DNA of 64,000 nt from Pseudomonas putida (GTDB lineage Bacteria; Pseudomonadota; Gammaproteobacteria; Pseudomonadales; Pseudomonadaceae), in NCBI RefSeq assembly GCF_016406145.1, contig NZ_CP066306.1:2108001-2172000 (forward strand), written 5' to 3'. Each line of letters begins with the position of its first letter. Within the stretch, counting starts at the first letter, position 1. Both the position numbers and the translations under genes were made by a program. Of this stretch, positions 39,402 to 48,215 are shown one piece after another. The notes beneath the pieces were generated by a model. The model was not told the origin of the DNA and did not search any database. It worked only from the letters and a program-made list of their open reading frames with translations.

Positions 39402-40067
39402 ATGGCCTATGAATTCGACTTCGCCCCCGTGCTGGCCCAGGCCCCCCTATTGCTCAAGGGCGCCTGGTTCACCCTGCAGCTGACGGTGGTCGGCACCTTG
39501 CTGGGCGTGGCCATCGGCGTGCTCGGCGCGGGGGTTCGCGCCTGGCGTGTGCGCCCATTCGACATGCTGTTTGGTCTGTATGTGGAGCTGATCCGTAACA
39601 CGCCCTTCATCGTCCAGCTGTTCTTCATCTTCTTCGGCCTGCCGGCGCTGGGCATTCGCCTGACCGAGTGGCAGGCAGCGGTGCTGGCTATGGTGATCAA
39701 CCTGGGTGCCTACTCCACCGAGATCATCAGGGCGGGTATTCAGGCCATTCCCAAGGGCCAGCTGGAAGCTGCTGCAGCCCTGGCCATGAGCCGCTTCGAG
39801 GCGTTCCGTCATGTGGTGTTGCAGCCTGCCCTGGCCAAGGTATGGCCGGCACTGACGAGCCAGATCGTGATCGTCATGCTCGGCTCGGCGGTGTGTTCGC
39901 AAATCGCCACCGAGGAACTGTCGTTCGCCGCCAACTTCATCCAGTCGCGCAATTTCCGTGCATTTGAAACCTACCTGCTGACCACCGTGCTGTACCTGGT
40001 CATGGCCATCGCCTTGCGTCAATTGCTGGCATGGTTGGGGCAGCGCTTGCTGATGGGGAGACGCTGA
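39402..40067 (+). CDS. Polar amino acid ABC importer, permease 1
   Basis: A 221-residue HisM/GlnP-type permease. The ABC-interacting EAA loop is QLEAAAALAMSRFEAFRHVVLPQA-like (EAAAALAMSRFEAFRHVVL). IRNTPFIVQLFFIFFGLP is the usual second-helix motif. Its stop is immediately followed by the ATG of permease 2. Confidence 0.93.
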   Translation: MAYEFDFAPVLAQAPLLLKGAWFTLQLTVVGTLLGVAIGVLGAGVRAWRVRPFDMLFGLYVELIRNTPFIVQLFFIFFGLPALGIRLTEWQAAVLAMVINLGAYSTEIIRAGIQAIPKGQLEAAAALAMSRFEAFRHVVLQPALAKVWPALTSQIVIVMLGSAVCSQIATEELSFAANFIQSRNFRAFETYLLTTVLYLVMAIALRQLLAWLGQRLLMGRR

Positions 40068-40715
40068 ATGGACTTCACCTTCTGGGACATCCTGCGCAAC
40101 CTGCTGATCGGTCTGCAATGGACCTTGCTGTTGTCGCTGGTGGCCTTCTTCTTTGGTGGCCTGGCCGGGCTGCTGGTGCTGGTCGCACGCATTGCTCAAT
40201 GGCCGTGGCTGCGTGGCCTGGCGCGGGGCTACATCGAGCTGTTTCAAGGCACGCCATTGCTGATGCAACTGTTCATGGTGTTTTTCGGCATTGCCTTGTT
40301 CGGCCTGGATGTGTCTGCCTGGATGGCGGCTGCCATTGCCCTGACCCTGTTCACCAGTGCGTTCCTTGCCGAGATCTGGCGCGGCTGTGTCGAGTCCATT
40401 CCAAACGGCCAGTGGGAGGCGTCCGGCAGCCTGGCACTGAGCCGCATGGAGCAGCTGCGCCATGTGATCCTGCCACAGGCGTTGCGCATTGCCGTAGCAC
40501 CGACCGTGGGCTTTTCGGTGCAGGTGGTCAAAGGCACGGCGGTCACGTCGATCATCGGCTTCACCGAGTTGACCAAGACCGGCGGCATGCTGGCCAACGC
40601 CACCTTCGAGCCGTTCATGGTCTATGGGCTGGTCGCGCTGGGCTATTTCATCCTCTGTTACCCGCTCTCGCTGAGCGCCCGTTATCTGGAAAGGAGGCTG
40701 CATGCCCCTGCTTAG
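40068..40715 (+). CDS. Polar amino acid ABC importer, permease 2
   Basis: A 215-residue partner permease with FQGTPLLMQLFMVFFGI and the EAA loop QWEASGSLALSRMEQLRHVILPQ. It starts directly at the permease 1 stop and overlaps the ATPase gene by 14 bases. Confidence 0.93.
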   Translation: MDFTFWDILRNLLIGLQWTLLLSLVAFFFGGLAGLLVLVARIAQWPWLRGLARGYIELFQGTPLLMQLFMVFFGIALFGLDVSAWMAAAIALTLFTSAFLAEIWRGCVESIPNGQWEASGSLALSRMEQLRHVILPQALRIAVAPTVGFSVQVVKGTAVTSIIGFTELTKTGGMLANATFEPFMVYGLVALGYFILCYPLSLSARYLERRLHAPA

Positions 40716-41436
40716 AGTGTCCGCGCTGCACAAATACTACGGCGACAACCATGTGCTCAAGGGCGTCGACCTGAGCATCGAAGAGGGCGAGGTGGTAGCG
40801 ATCATCGGCCGCAGCGGCTCGGGCAAAAGTACCTTGTTGCGCACGCTCAATGGCCTGGAGTCGATCAGCGATGGCGTGATCGAGGTGGACGGTGAATACC
40901 TCGATGCCGGCCGCGCTGACCTGCGTTCCCTGCGTCAGAAAGTGGGCATGGTGTTCCAGCAGTTCAACCTGTTCCCGCACCTGAGCGTGGGCGAGAACGT
41001 GATGCTCGCGCCCCAGGTGGTGAAGAAGGCCAGCAGGGCCCAGGCGCGCCAACTGGCTGAACAGATGCTGGCGCGGGTGGGCCTGGCGGAAAAATTCGAT
41101 GCCTACCCCGACCGGCTTTCCGGTGGCCAGCAACAGCGGGTGGCGATCGCGAGGGCGCTGGCCATGTCGCCCAAGGTGCTGCTGTGCGACGAGATCACCT
41201 CGGCGCTCGACCCCGAACTGGTCAACGAGGTGTTGGGCGTGGTGCGCCAGCTGGCCAGTGAAGGCATGACCCTGATCATGGTCACCCATGAGATGCGCTT
41301 TGCCCGCGAAGTGGGCGATAAACTGGTGTTCATGCACCATGGCAAGGTGCATGAAGTGGGTAACCCGCGAGAAGTCTTTGCGGCACCGAAAACGGCCGAA
41401 CTGGCCAATTTCATAGGCTCAGTGGTATCGGCCTGA
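40702..41436 (+). CDS. Polar amino acid ABC importer, ATPase
   Basis: A 244-residue GlnQ-type ATPase. Walker A is GRSGSGKST, signature LSGGQQQRVAIARAL, Walker B VLLCDEITSALD and the H-loop VTHEMRFA. It closes the four-gene importer operon. Confidence 0.95.
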   Translation: MPLLRVSALHKYYGDNHVLKGVDLSIEEGEVVAIIGRSGSGKSTLLRTLNGLESISDGVIEVDGEYLDAGRADLRSLRQKVGMVFQQFNLFPHLSVGENVMLAPQVVKKASRAQARQLAEQMLARVGLAEKFDAYPDRLSGGQQQRVAIARALAMSPKVLLCDEITSALDPELVNEVLGVVRQLASEGMTLIMVTHEMRFAREVGDKLVFMHHGKVHEVGNPREVFAAPKTAELANFIGSVVSA

Positions 41437-41457
41437 GCCTGTATCGGTCGGTGCAGC

Positions 41458-42234
41458 TCAGGCAGCCCGCTCCAGCGCATCGAGCAGGTCGACGAACTCC
41501 ATCGCCAGTTTGTGCCGTGGCGCCAGGTGTACCAGCGGTACCGACGCCAGGTGTGACTCTCGCATCTTGATCGAACTGCTCAAGTACACCGGCAGCACGG
41601 GCATGCCCTCGCTGCGCAGTTGATCAACCAGCCTCTGGTGCAACGCTGTGCGCCCGGCGAACTGGTTGACCACAACGCCTTCCACTTGCAGCGCCGGGTT
41701 GTGGTCCAGGCGCAGCTCCTCGACTTCGGCCATGACACTGTGCAGCGCCTGGCGCGAGAAGCTGTCGCAATCGAACGGGATCAACAGGCGCTCAGCTGCT
41801 ACCAAAGCGCTGAAGGTATAGAAGTTGAGCGCAGGCGGGGTGTCGATGTAGATCCGTTCGTAGTCCTCGCCCAGCTCCACCAACAGCTTGCGCAGCTTGT
41901 TGATCTTGAACTTGCTTTCAAGCTTGCTCTGCAAGTCGCTGAGGTCTGGGCTGGCGGTCACCAGATGCAGGTTGCGGTAGCGGGTTTCAGTGATGGCCAC
42001 GCGGTGCTTTTTGCCGGCAGCGGTGACGGGCGACAGCGTCTGGCGAAAAAAGTCGGCGATGCCGGCGGGGATGGCGTCGTTGGTGAGGCCAGTGAGGTAG
42101 TAGGTGGCGTTGGCCTGCGGGTCGAGGTCCACCAGCAACGTGCGATAACCCTCGGCGGCACTGGCGGCGGCAAGGTTGCAGGCGATGCTTGACTTGCCCA
42201 CGCCACCTTTCTGATTGAAAACCACACGACGCAT
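41458..42234 (-). CDS. Orphan ParA-family ATPase
   Basis: A 258-residue P-loop ATPase with the deviant Walker A KGGVGKSS (signature first Lys), switch I DLDPQANAT and Walker B YIDTPP. No parB or centromere-like repeat adjoins, so a chromosome or plasmid partition role is unlikely. Orphan ParA proteins often position membrane or polar complexes. It is convergent with the amino acid ABC operon; its stop is 22 bases from the ATPase gene stop. Confidence 0.88.
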   Translation of the reverse strand: MRRVVFNQKGGVGKSSIACNLAAASAAEGYRTLLVDLDPQANATYYLTGLTNDAIPAGIADFFRQTLSPVTAAGKKHRVAITETRYRNLHLVTASPDLSDLQSKLESKFKINKLRKLLVELGEDYERIYIDTPPALNFYTFSALVAAERLLIPFDCDSFSRQALHSVMAEVEELRLDHNPALQVEGVVVNQFAGRTALHQRLVDQLRSEGMPVLPVYLSSSIKMRESHLASVPLVHLAPRHKLAMEFVDLLDALERAA

Positions 42235-42358
42235 TTAGACGCTCATCCATGAAGAAGGTAAATGTCAGGTTGGGGTCAATCCTATGACCAATACACGACA
42301 GTTTTATGACAATACTTGTTACATTCGGTCCAGATAACCCGCCCGTGGGGGGATTTGC

Positions 42359-42703
42359 TCAGCCGCCACTACCCGACCCACCGCTACTACCACCAGTACC
42401 ACCACTGCCGCCGCTACCACTTTCCGAGCCCGAAGCCCCACCGGAGCCCCCTGAGCCATTGCTGCCCGAGCCCTTGGTAGTTCCATCTCCCCCGGTATTG
42501 TCAGTATCATTGCTACCCGTTCCGCTGCCGGTGGCATCGGCAGGCACACCCGACCCCGTCGCACCGCCCTTGTCGCCTGCCATCGTGCCGGAGCCGGGGG
42601 GCGAGTTACCGTTGTCGTTCATGTCGGTCGCCGCCAGAGCGACGGATGTGCCGGCGCCCAGGCAAAGGGCGAGCAACAGCGCATGATGGGTAATCCGCTT
42701 CAT
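42359..42703 (-). CDS. Secreted Gly/Ser-rich low-complexity protein
   Basis: A 114-residue protein with signal peptide (MKRITHHALLLALCLGAG, cleavage near VALAAT) and a mature part made of Gly, Ser, Asp, Asn and Thr. AGGAG lies six bases before the ATG, which supports a real gene. It has no cysteine in the mature chain and ends GGSGSGG. An extracellular or periplasmic disordered protein; function unknown. The opposite strand shows a proline-rich open frame that is only its shadow. Confidence 0.75.
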   Translation of the reverse strand: MKRITHHALLLALCLGAGTSVALAATDMNDNGNSPPGSGTMAGDKGGATGSGVPADATGSGTGSNDTDNTGGDGTTKGSGSNGSGGSGGASGSESGSGGSGGTGGSSGGSGSGG

Positions 42704-42787
42704 GGGGATCTCCTGTTGGATTGATTACCCAATCTTCGGCTGGTTGGCCGGCTGCAAGGTGCCGTGCAACCGACGGATGGCCGCCAG

Positions 42788-44371
42788 TCAATGCCTGCCA
42801 GCTTCGCTGCACACCCTATTTCGCCCTTCGCGCTTGGCCCGGTATAACGCGCTATCCGCCTGGCTGAGCGCTGCACCCGGCTCGCGTTCCTGCTCGGCCT
42901 GCCAATGTGCCACCCCCAGTGAGATGGTCACCGCGCCTACCGGTTCTATCGCGGTGTCCTGCACCATCACGCGCAGCCGCTGCGCGACCGCCGTCGCGAC
43001 CGCCTCACTGGCCCCAGGCAGCAGCATAAGGAACTCCTCCCCACCGGTCCGGCACAGCAGGTCACCTTCACGGCAACAGCCACGCATGATTGCCGCCAAG
43101 CGCTGCAGCACCTGGTCCCCGACATCATGCCCATGCCCATCATTGATCCGCTTGAAGTGGTCGATATCCAGCACGATGACTGAAAATGCGCGGCCTTCGG
43201 CCTCCAGCAGCGACAGCTTGAATTCCAGGCTGCGGCGGTTGCCCAGGCCGGTGAGCGGATCGGTCTGGGCATCGCGGTTGAGCCGGCCGATGCGCTCTTG
43301 CAGCAGATTCAGGCCGAACAGCATGGCCCGTTTGAGTTCGGCGGCCTCGAAGTACCAGGCGTGTACCCTGTGCAGCCGTTCGGCGGTGCCGGTGCGGTCC
43401 ATGGTGCGGGCACCGGCGGCCAGTTGCCAAAGTGGCCTGGCGATGGTCAACGCCAGCCACCACAGCAGCAGGCTGCCCACCAGTGCCAGGGGGGCCGAGA
43501 TGCCCATGACCGTGAGAATCAGATGACTCAACGGCGCCACCGTTTGCGCCAGCGGTTGTTGCGCGACCACGCCCCAACCGGTACTGGGCACTGTGGCGAA
43601 GCCCGCCAGCATGGCTACCCCTTGGCTGTTGATGACCTGCCGCGTGCCGTGCTGCAGTTCTTTCAGCTGGTCGATCAGGGTATTGCCCTCGACCACGCTG
43701 CCTACCCGTTCGGCATTGGGGTGATAGAGCAGGCGGCGGTTGCGATCGACTACATAGAGGTAGGAGCCGTCCTTGTAGAAATGCTTGCCCAGCAGGCTGT
43801 TGAGTATGTTGCGTTCGCGCAGGTAGAGGCTGCCGCCGACATAGCCCAGGTAGCGGCCGTTGGCATCGAAGATCGGCTGCGAAAGCGCCACCACCAGGTT
43901 GTTGGCCGCCGACAGGTAAGGCGTCGACACCAAGGGCCGGCGTTCGCGCAATGCCTCTTCAGTACCGGGCGTCTGTACCTTGCGGCCAAGGTAATGACGC
44001 AGCGCAGCGGGTGAAATCGCCCTCACGATACCTTCGGCATCGACCACGAAGGTGGAGTTGAAGGCCATGCTCTGGCGCAGCAACCGTGTGGTTTCTGCTT
44101 CCAGCGCCGCACCGTCGGCCAGTTGCCGCCCCTGCACACTGGCGCTGAATGACAGCTGTTGCAAGGCAGTCGCGATGAAGGTTTCGGTGATTGCCGCCAG
44201 CTTCGCCGCATATACCCGGTTGGCTTCCAGGGCGTTATCGATGAGCAACTGGCGCTGCACCCGGTAGCTGGCGAAGTAGCTGGCACAGAGCATCACCAGG
44301 GCGGTGAGTGTGCAAAGGATGAGGATCAGCGTGCGCAAGTCCAGGCGCAGTCCATGCTTGGCGTGTGGCAA
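42788..44371 (-). CDS. Membrane diguanylate cyclase with Cache sensor domain
   Basis: A protein of about 527 residues. Two helices flank a periplasmic dCache sensor (VDAEGIVRAISPAALRHYLG, GRYLGYVGGSLYL), followed by a HAMP-like linker and a GGDEF domain with intact GGEEF active site. The product-inhibition site RxxD (REGD) lies five residues before it, so c-di-GMP synthesis with feedback is expected. The start is uncertain: TTG at 44371 has GAGG six bases upstream, while a GTG at 44383 has none. Confidence 0.9.
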   Translation of the reverse strand: MPHAKHGLRLDLRTLILILCTLTALVMLCASYFASYRVQRQLLIDNALEANRVYAAKLAAITETFIATALQQLSFSASVQGRQLADGAALEAETTRLLRQSMAFNSTFVVDAEGIVRAISPAALRHYLGRKVQTPGTEEALRERRPLVSTPYLSAANNLVVALSQPIFDANGRYLGYVGGSLYLRERNILNSLLGKHFYKDGSYLYVVDRNRRLLYHPNAERVGSVVEGNTLIDQLKELQHGTRQVINSQGVAMLAGFATVPSTGWGVVAQQPLAQTVAPLSHLILTVMGISAPLALVGSLLLWWLALTIARPLWQLAAGARTMDRTGTAERLHRVHAWYFEAAELKRAMLFGLNLLQERIGRLNRDAQTDPLTGLGNRRSLEFKLSLLEAEGRAFSVIVLDIDHFKRINDGHGHDVGDQVLQRLAAIMRGCCREGDLLCRTGGEEFLMLLPGASEAVATAVAQRLRVMVQDTAIEPVGAVTISLGVAHWQAEQEREPGAALSQADSALYRAKREGRNRVCSEAGRH

Positions 44372-44457
44372 TCCAGACCTCACTGGCGCAAAAGAAATAA
44401 CCTTACTCGTTATGGGATTGTACGGCTACGGGATGGATGTGGGGCTGTCGCAATCGG

Positions 44458-44937
44458 TCAGGAACCGGCGTTTTCCAATGCGTTCAGCTCGTCCTGCACC
44501 TGCTGCAGGCGCTGTTCGGCCAATGCCTGGGCCTTTTCATCGCGTGCTGTCTCGCGCATCAGCCGGGTAAGTTTCGCGCTCAGTTGCTGGCCGTCCTCGG
44601 TCTGCGCCAAGGCCTTGGCCTTTGCCGGGTCCCGAGTCACCTCGACGATAGTGGCGAACTCGGCGTCGCTGAAGTTCTTTTCGCTGTAGAGCTTGAACAG
44701 GTCCTGGCGCTGATCCTCGACCGTGAGGTGCTTGCGCAGCACGCTGCGGATTGTTTCTTCATCGAGTCGCGGGTGGCTACGGGTCAGCAGCAACGCCATA
44801 CGGTCGATGTTGTGCTCATAGGCTTCCTGCAAGGGCAGGTTGGCCAGGATCTGCTCTTCGCGGGTCGGCTTCTGGTCGCATGCGGCGAGAGCGGCGGCGA
44901 ACAGCAGCGGCAGCAACAACTTGGAGAGGCGGGGCAT
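44458..44937 (-). CDS. Lipoprotein with helical mature domain
   Basis: A 159-residue predicted lipoprotein starting MPRLSKLLLPLLFAAALAACDQ, lipobox LAAC. The mature part is almost wholly charged helix (EEQILANLPLQEAYEHNIDRM, later KALAQTEDGQQLSAKLTRLM). It is 74 bases from the diguanylate cyclase gene and divergent from the GNAT gene. I do not recognise a named family. Confidence 0.8.
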   Translation of the reverse strand: MPRLSKLLLPLLFAAALAACDQKPTREEQILANLPLQEAYEHNIDRMALLLTRSHPRLDEETIRSVLRKHLTVEDQRQDLFKLYSEKNFSDAEFATIVEVTRDPAKAKALAQTEDGQQLSAKLTRLMRETARDEKAQALAEQRLQQVQDELNALENAGS

Positions 44938-45054
44938 GGGCTGGCCTTGGGCGCGTTTGCGGCCGAGGATTATAGCGAGGTCGGGCCGGCCCTGCATTGC
45001 GCCGTCAGATGCTGTAGGGTAGAAACACGTTCCCCAAGCCATCGCATCAATCCC

Positions 45055-45555
45055 ATGCCCGACTGGACCTTCCAATCACCCGGCCGTGACGCCATCGATG
45101 AAGTCGTTGCCTTCGTCGACAGTGCGCGACGCGAGCTGTTCCCCATGCTCGCCCATTCGCCTTTGCCCAAGGACCTGGCCCATTTCGAGGCGACCTACCT
45201 TGATGGCGACGGACACTTTCTGGAAGCCCGTGATCGTGGCACGTTGATCGCCGTCATTGGCTACCTGCCCTATGACCATCGCTTCCGCCAACTCGATTAC
45301 CACGGCAAACGCGTCGTCGAAATCGTGCGCCTGTTCGTGCTCCCCGAATACCGCCGCAACGGCCTGGCCGCGGCACTGTTCCAGGCCTTGCGAGAGCACG
45401 CCGTCCGCGCAGGTATTGAATGTCTGTACCTGCACACCCATCCGTTTCTGGCAGGGGCGATCCGGTTCTGGGAGCGGCAGGGCTTCACGGTGATCAACGT
45501 AGAGGATGACCCGGTGTGGCGGACTACGCACATGGAACAGTTGCAGGCGGTTTAG
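45055..45555 (+). CDS. GNAT-family N-acetyltransferase
   Basis: A 166-residue acetyltransferase. The start MPDWTFQSPG at 45055 is chosen because the frame continues far upstream without family similarity. The acetyl-CoA loop is RLFVLPEYRRNGLAAALF (R-x-x-G/A form), followed by HPFLAGAIRFWERQGF. Substrate unknown; monocistronic. Confidence 0.88.
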   Translation: MPDWTFQSPGRDAIDEVVAFVDSARRELFPMLAHSPLPKDLAHFEATYLDGDGHFLEARDRGTLIAVIGYLPYDHRFRQLDYHGKRVVEIVRLFVLPEYRRNGLAAALFQALREHAVRAGIECLYLHTHPFLAGAIRFWERQGFTVINVEDDPVWRTTHMEQLQAV

Positions 45556-45641
45556 GATCTTTCCTGCTTTGCAGTGACGAGGGTGGATACCGGGAACGGC
45601 AAGGGCATCATCAATGCGGCGCACAAGGAGGATGAAACCAC

Positions 45642-46979
45642 TCAGAGCCCGCCCGACAGCGGCCACTCCACTGCCAGGCGGATCTGGTTGCCGTCCAGTT
45701 CGGCCTGCGCCGTATCCCCGCGGTGCACATTGTGCCTCAATGAAAACGCCGTGCCCTTGGCCTTGCCACTCTGCACCACATACCGCGCCTCAAGGTCTCT
45801 CTCCCAGTGCTTGCCACCCTTGCCATAGCCCAGGTACGCATACCCGCCGTTGGGGTCCACGTGCGTGCCATCGATATCGAACCCGCGCACATACAGTGCC
45901 GTCAGGTTCAACCCCGGCACCCCAAAAGCACCCATGTTCAGGTCATAGCGCGCTTGCCAGGACTTTTCGTTGGGTGCGTTGAAGTCAGACATCTGCACGG
46001 CGTTGGCAATGTAGATAGCGCCGCGGGTCACGTAGTCGAACGGCGTGTTGCCATCCACCTGCTGCCAGCCCAGGCTGAAAGCATGTGGGCCATGGCTATA
46101 GCGCGAAACCAGGCTCCAGGTGGTGTTGTCGATGCGCCCGGACAGCGCTTTGCCGGTGTCGGTGGTGCGGTACAGGTTGAGGTCCAGGCTCAGGCTGCGC
46201 CGGTCATCCAGCGCATGGGTGAGGGTGCTGCCCAGGTAATGCTGGTTCCAGGTGTCTTCATAGCGGGAGGTGTACAGGCTGGCGCCCAAGGCAGCACTGG
46301 GGTTCCACACCGCACCGGCAACGTCGAAGCTGTTGCCCTGGCGACCGTTGGAGTAATTCACGACGAAGCCCTGGTCATGGCTTGAAGCGTTGCGGTCGGT
46401 GCTTTCGTTGAAGTGGCCGGCAATCAGCTTGACCTTGTCGATTTCATTGCTGGTAAGAAAGAACCCGGTGGCGGTTTCGGGTAGCAAGCGGCTGTCGGAA
46501 GAGCTGAATACCGGCGTTTTCACCCGCTGCTCGCCATAAGACAGCACGGTGTTGGAGACGCGCAGCTTTAATGCCGCACCGCCCCGGCTGTATTCGTTCT
46601 TGGGGTGGCCCTGGTTGTCCACACCCAGTAAGCGGGCCTTGCCGGTTCGACCCCCACCGCTGTCGAGTTGTACACCAAGGTAGGCATGGGCATCGATGCC
46701 AACACCGATCAGGCCTTGGGTAAAACCGGACTGGAATGTACCCATCAAACCGTAGGCCCATTCCTCGGCCAGGCCATTGCGTTCGTTGCGGGGTTTGTAG
46801 GCATTACGGCCGGCACTGTTGCGCCCGCCATGCTTGTAATCACGCTGGTCGTAGACCGTGCGGTTGAGGATGCTCCAGCTGCTGTCTTCGACCAAGCCGT
46901 TGCTCTGCGACTGTGCGGATTCAGCCAGCGCCAAGGGCGCCAGGCCCAGTAGTGGCAGGGCAAGAAGCAAACGGTTCAT
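45642..46979 (-). CDS. OprD-family outer membrane porin
   Basis: A 445-residue outer-membrane channel with signal peptide ending near ALAESA. OprD features are GLVEDSSWSILNRTVYDQRDY, GVGIDAHAYLGVQLD, the repeated beta strands and a C-terminal IRLAVEWPLSGGL. OprD proteins admit amino acids or small organic acids. It overlaps the pseudoazurin stop by four bases, placing it as the last of five genes behind a cobalamin riboswitch. A role in nutrient or metal-chelate entry is inference. Confidence 0.92.
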   Translation of the reverse strand: MNRLLLALPLLGLAPLALAESAQSQSNGLVEDSSWSILNRTVYDQRDYKHGGRNSAGRNAYKPRNERNGLAEEWAYGLMGTFQSGFTQGLIGVGIDAHAYLGVQLDSGGGRTGKARLLGVDNQGHPKNEYSRGGAALKLRVSNTVLSYGEQRVKTPVFSSSDSRLLPETATGFFLTSNEIDKVKLIAGHFNESTDRNASSHDQGFVVNYSNGRQGNSFDVAGAVWNPSAALGASLYTSRYEDTWNQHYLGSTLTHALDDRRSLSLDLNLYRTTDTGKALSGRIDNTTWSLVSRYSHGPHAFSLGWQQVDGNTPFDYVTRGAIYIANAVQMSDFNAPNEKSWQARYDLNMGAFGVPGLNLTALYVRGFDIDGTHVDPNGGYAYLGYGKGGKHWERDLEARYVVQSGKAKGTAFSLRHNVHRGDTAQAELDGNQIRLAVEWPLSGGL

Positions 46980-47410
46980 TGGCCGGCCTCCAACTGCTGC
47001 AGTTGGGCTGCCAGGCGCGTACGTGCCCGCGCAGGCAAATCCGCTGGCAATTCGGTCAAGCCGGTATCGCCCACCTGGATCAGCATCACCATACCCATGG
47101 CCAGGTGTGGGATGCACTGGACTCCGTACACCCCTGGCACCGTAAAGGACTGCTCGAAGGGCTGGTTCAGCTTGCTCTTGAACGCCTCGGCACCTGCCGG
47201 CAGCAACCCGGGCAGGCTGGCCGCGTTGTGGCCGCTCTGGGTCGGCACGAAGCGTACCGTATCACCCGGTGCAATACGCAGGTGGTCGGGCTCATAGACC
47301 ATGGCACCGGCCGCGCCGCGGGTGAGCATCTTCACTTCGTGCACGTCGGCCAGCGCGGCGAAAGGTAGCAGAGCGTTGGCGATCAGCAGGACGGTAGTGC
47401 GCAACAGCAT
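46976..47410 (-). CDS. Pseudoazurin-type cupredoxin
   Basis: A 144-residue periplasmic blue copper protein with signal peptide ending near AALADV. Family signatures are HEVKMLTRGAAGAMVYEP and the copper ligands: His in QSGHN, and C-x-x-H-x4-M in GVQCIPHLAMGM (Cys, His, and the second Met as axial ligand). Pseudoazurins carry electrons to nitrite reductases or cytochromes. Here no denitrification gene is near; it starts 16 bases after the ABC ATPase stop. Confidence 0.9.
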   Translation of the reverse strand: MLLRTTVLLIANALLPFAALADVHEVKMLTRGAAGAMVYEPDHLRIAPGDTVRFVPTQSGHNAASLPGLLPAGAEAFKSKLNQPFEQSFTVPGVYGVQCIPHLAMGMVMLIQVGDTGLTELPADLPARARTRLAAQLQQLEAGQ

Positions 47411-47426
47411 CCGGGAGCTTCCTGGT

Positions 47427-48215
47427 TCAGGGGGCGCGAAAGCGCAGGATGCGCGCGCCGTCGAAGGGGTCGGTGAGGTAGTGGGCATGGACGCCAAAGG
47501 TGCTCAGCAAACGCTCGGGGGTGAGTACCTCCAGCGGCTTGCCGAGGGCGACCAGACGGCCGTGTTCGAGCACCGCCACGCGGTCGCAGGTCAGCGCCTG
47601 GTTAAGGTCGTGCAGGGCCACCAGGGTGGTCACCGGCAACGCCTGTACCTGTTGCAGCAGGCTCAACTGGTGCTGGATGTCGAGATGATTGGTTGGCTCA
47701 TCGAGCAGCAGTACCTGCGGGCGCTGGGCCAGAGCGCGGGCAATGTGGACGCGCTGGCGTTCGCCACCGGACAGCGAACTCCAGATGCGAGTACGCAGGT
47801 GCGAGGCATCGAGGTCGGCCAGGGCCTGTTCGACGACCGCGCGATCTTCCTGGGAAAACGGCGCCAGGGCTGACAACCAAGGGGTACGCCCTAGCGCCAC
47901 GGCGTCGAACACGCTGATGGCGTCGAGGGTGTCGGCCTGTTGCTCGACCAGCGCCAAGGCCTGGGCGATGCGCCGACGCGGCAGGCGCGCAAGCGGCTCG
48001 CCGAGCAATTGCACACTGCCGCTATGCGGCGTGCGCAGCCCGGCCAGCAGTTTGAGCAGGGACGATTTGCCGGAACCATTCGGGCCGACGATGCCGAGTG
48101 TTTCACCCGCGGCGACCGTCAGGTTGATATCGCGCAGCACGGGGTTGCCCGACAGTTGCAAACTCAAGCCTTGGCAGGCGAGCGGGGCGACCTTTGGGGG
48201 TGTCATGGCCGTCAT
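47427..48215 (-). CDS. FecE/BtuD-type ABC ATPase
   Basis: A 262-residue ATPase. Walker A is GPNGSGKSS, signature SSLSGGERQRVHIARAL, Walker B LLLDEPTNHLD and H-loop ALHDLNQAL. Members serve siderophore, heme and cobalamin importers. The start MTAMTPPK at 48215 overlaps the permease stop by four bases. The riboswitch upstream favours a corrinoid or cobalt compound over iron. Confidence 0.93.
   Translation of the reverse strand: MTAMTPPKVAPLACQGLSLQLSGNPVLRDINLTVAAGETLGIVGPNGSGKSSLLKLLAGLRTPHSGSVQLLGEPLARLPRRRIAQALALVEQQADTLDAISVFDAVALGRTPWLSALAPFSQEDRAVVEQALADLDASHLRTRIWSSLSGGERQRVHIARALAQRPQVLLLDEPTNHLDIQHQLSLLQQVQALPVTTLVALHDLNQALTCDRVAVLEHGRLVALGKPLEVLTPERLLSTFGVHAHYLTDPFDGARILRFRAP

Noticed and set aside
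42306..42686. Proline-rich open frame on the plus strand
   Set aside because: It is the complement of Gly/Ser codons in the secreted protein gene and has no ribosome site.
44437..45054. N-terminal extension of the GNAT gene
   Set aside because: It runs across the opposite-strand lipoprotein gene; MPDWTF at 45055 gives a normal GNAT length.
45630..45641. Start-like AAGGAGGATG between GNAT and OprD genes
   Set aside because: The frame after it runs into the OprD gene on the opposite strand and shows no protein family.
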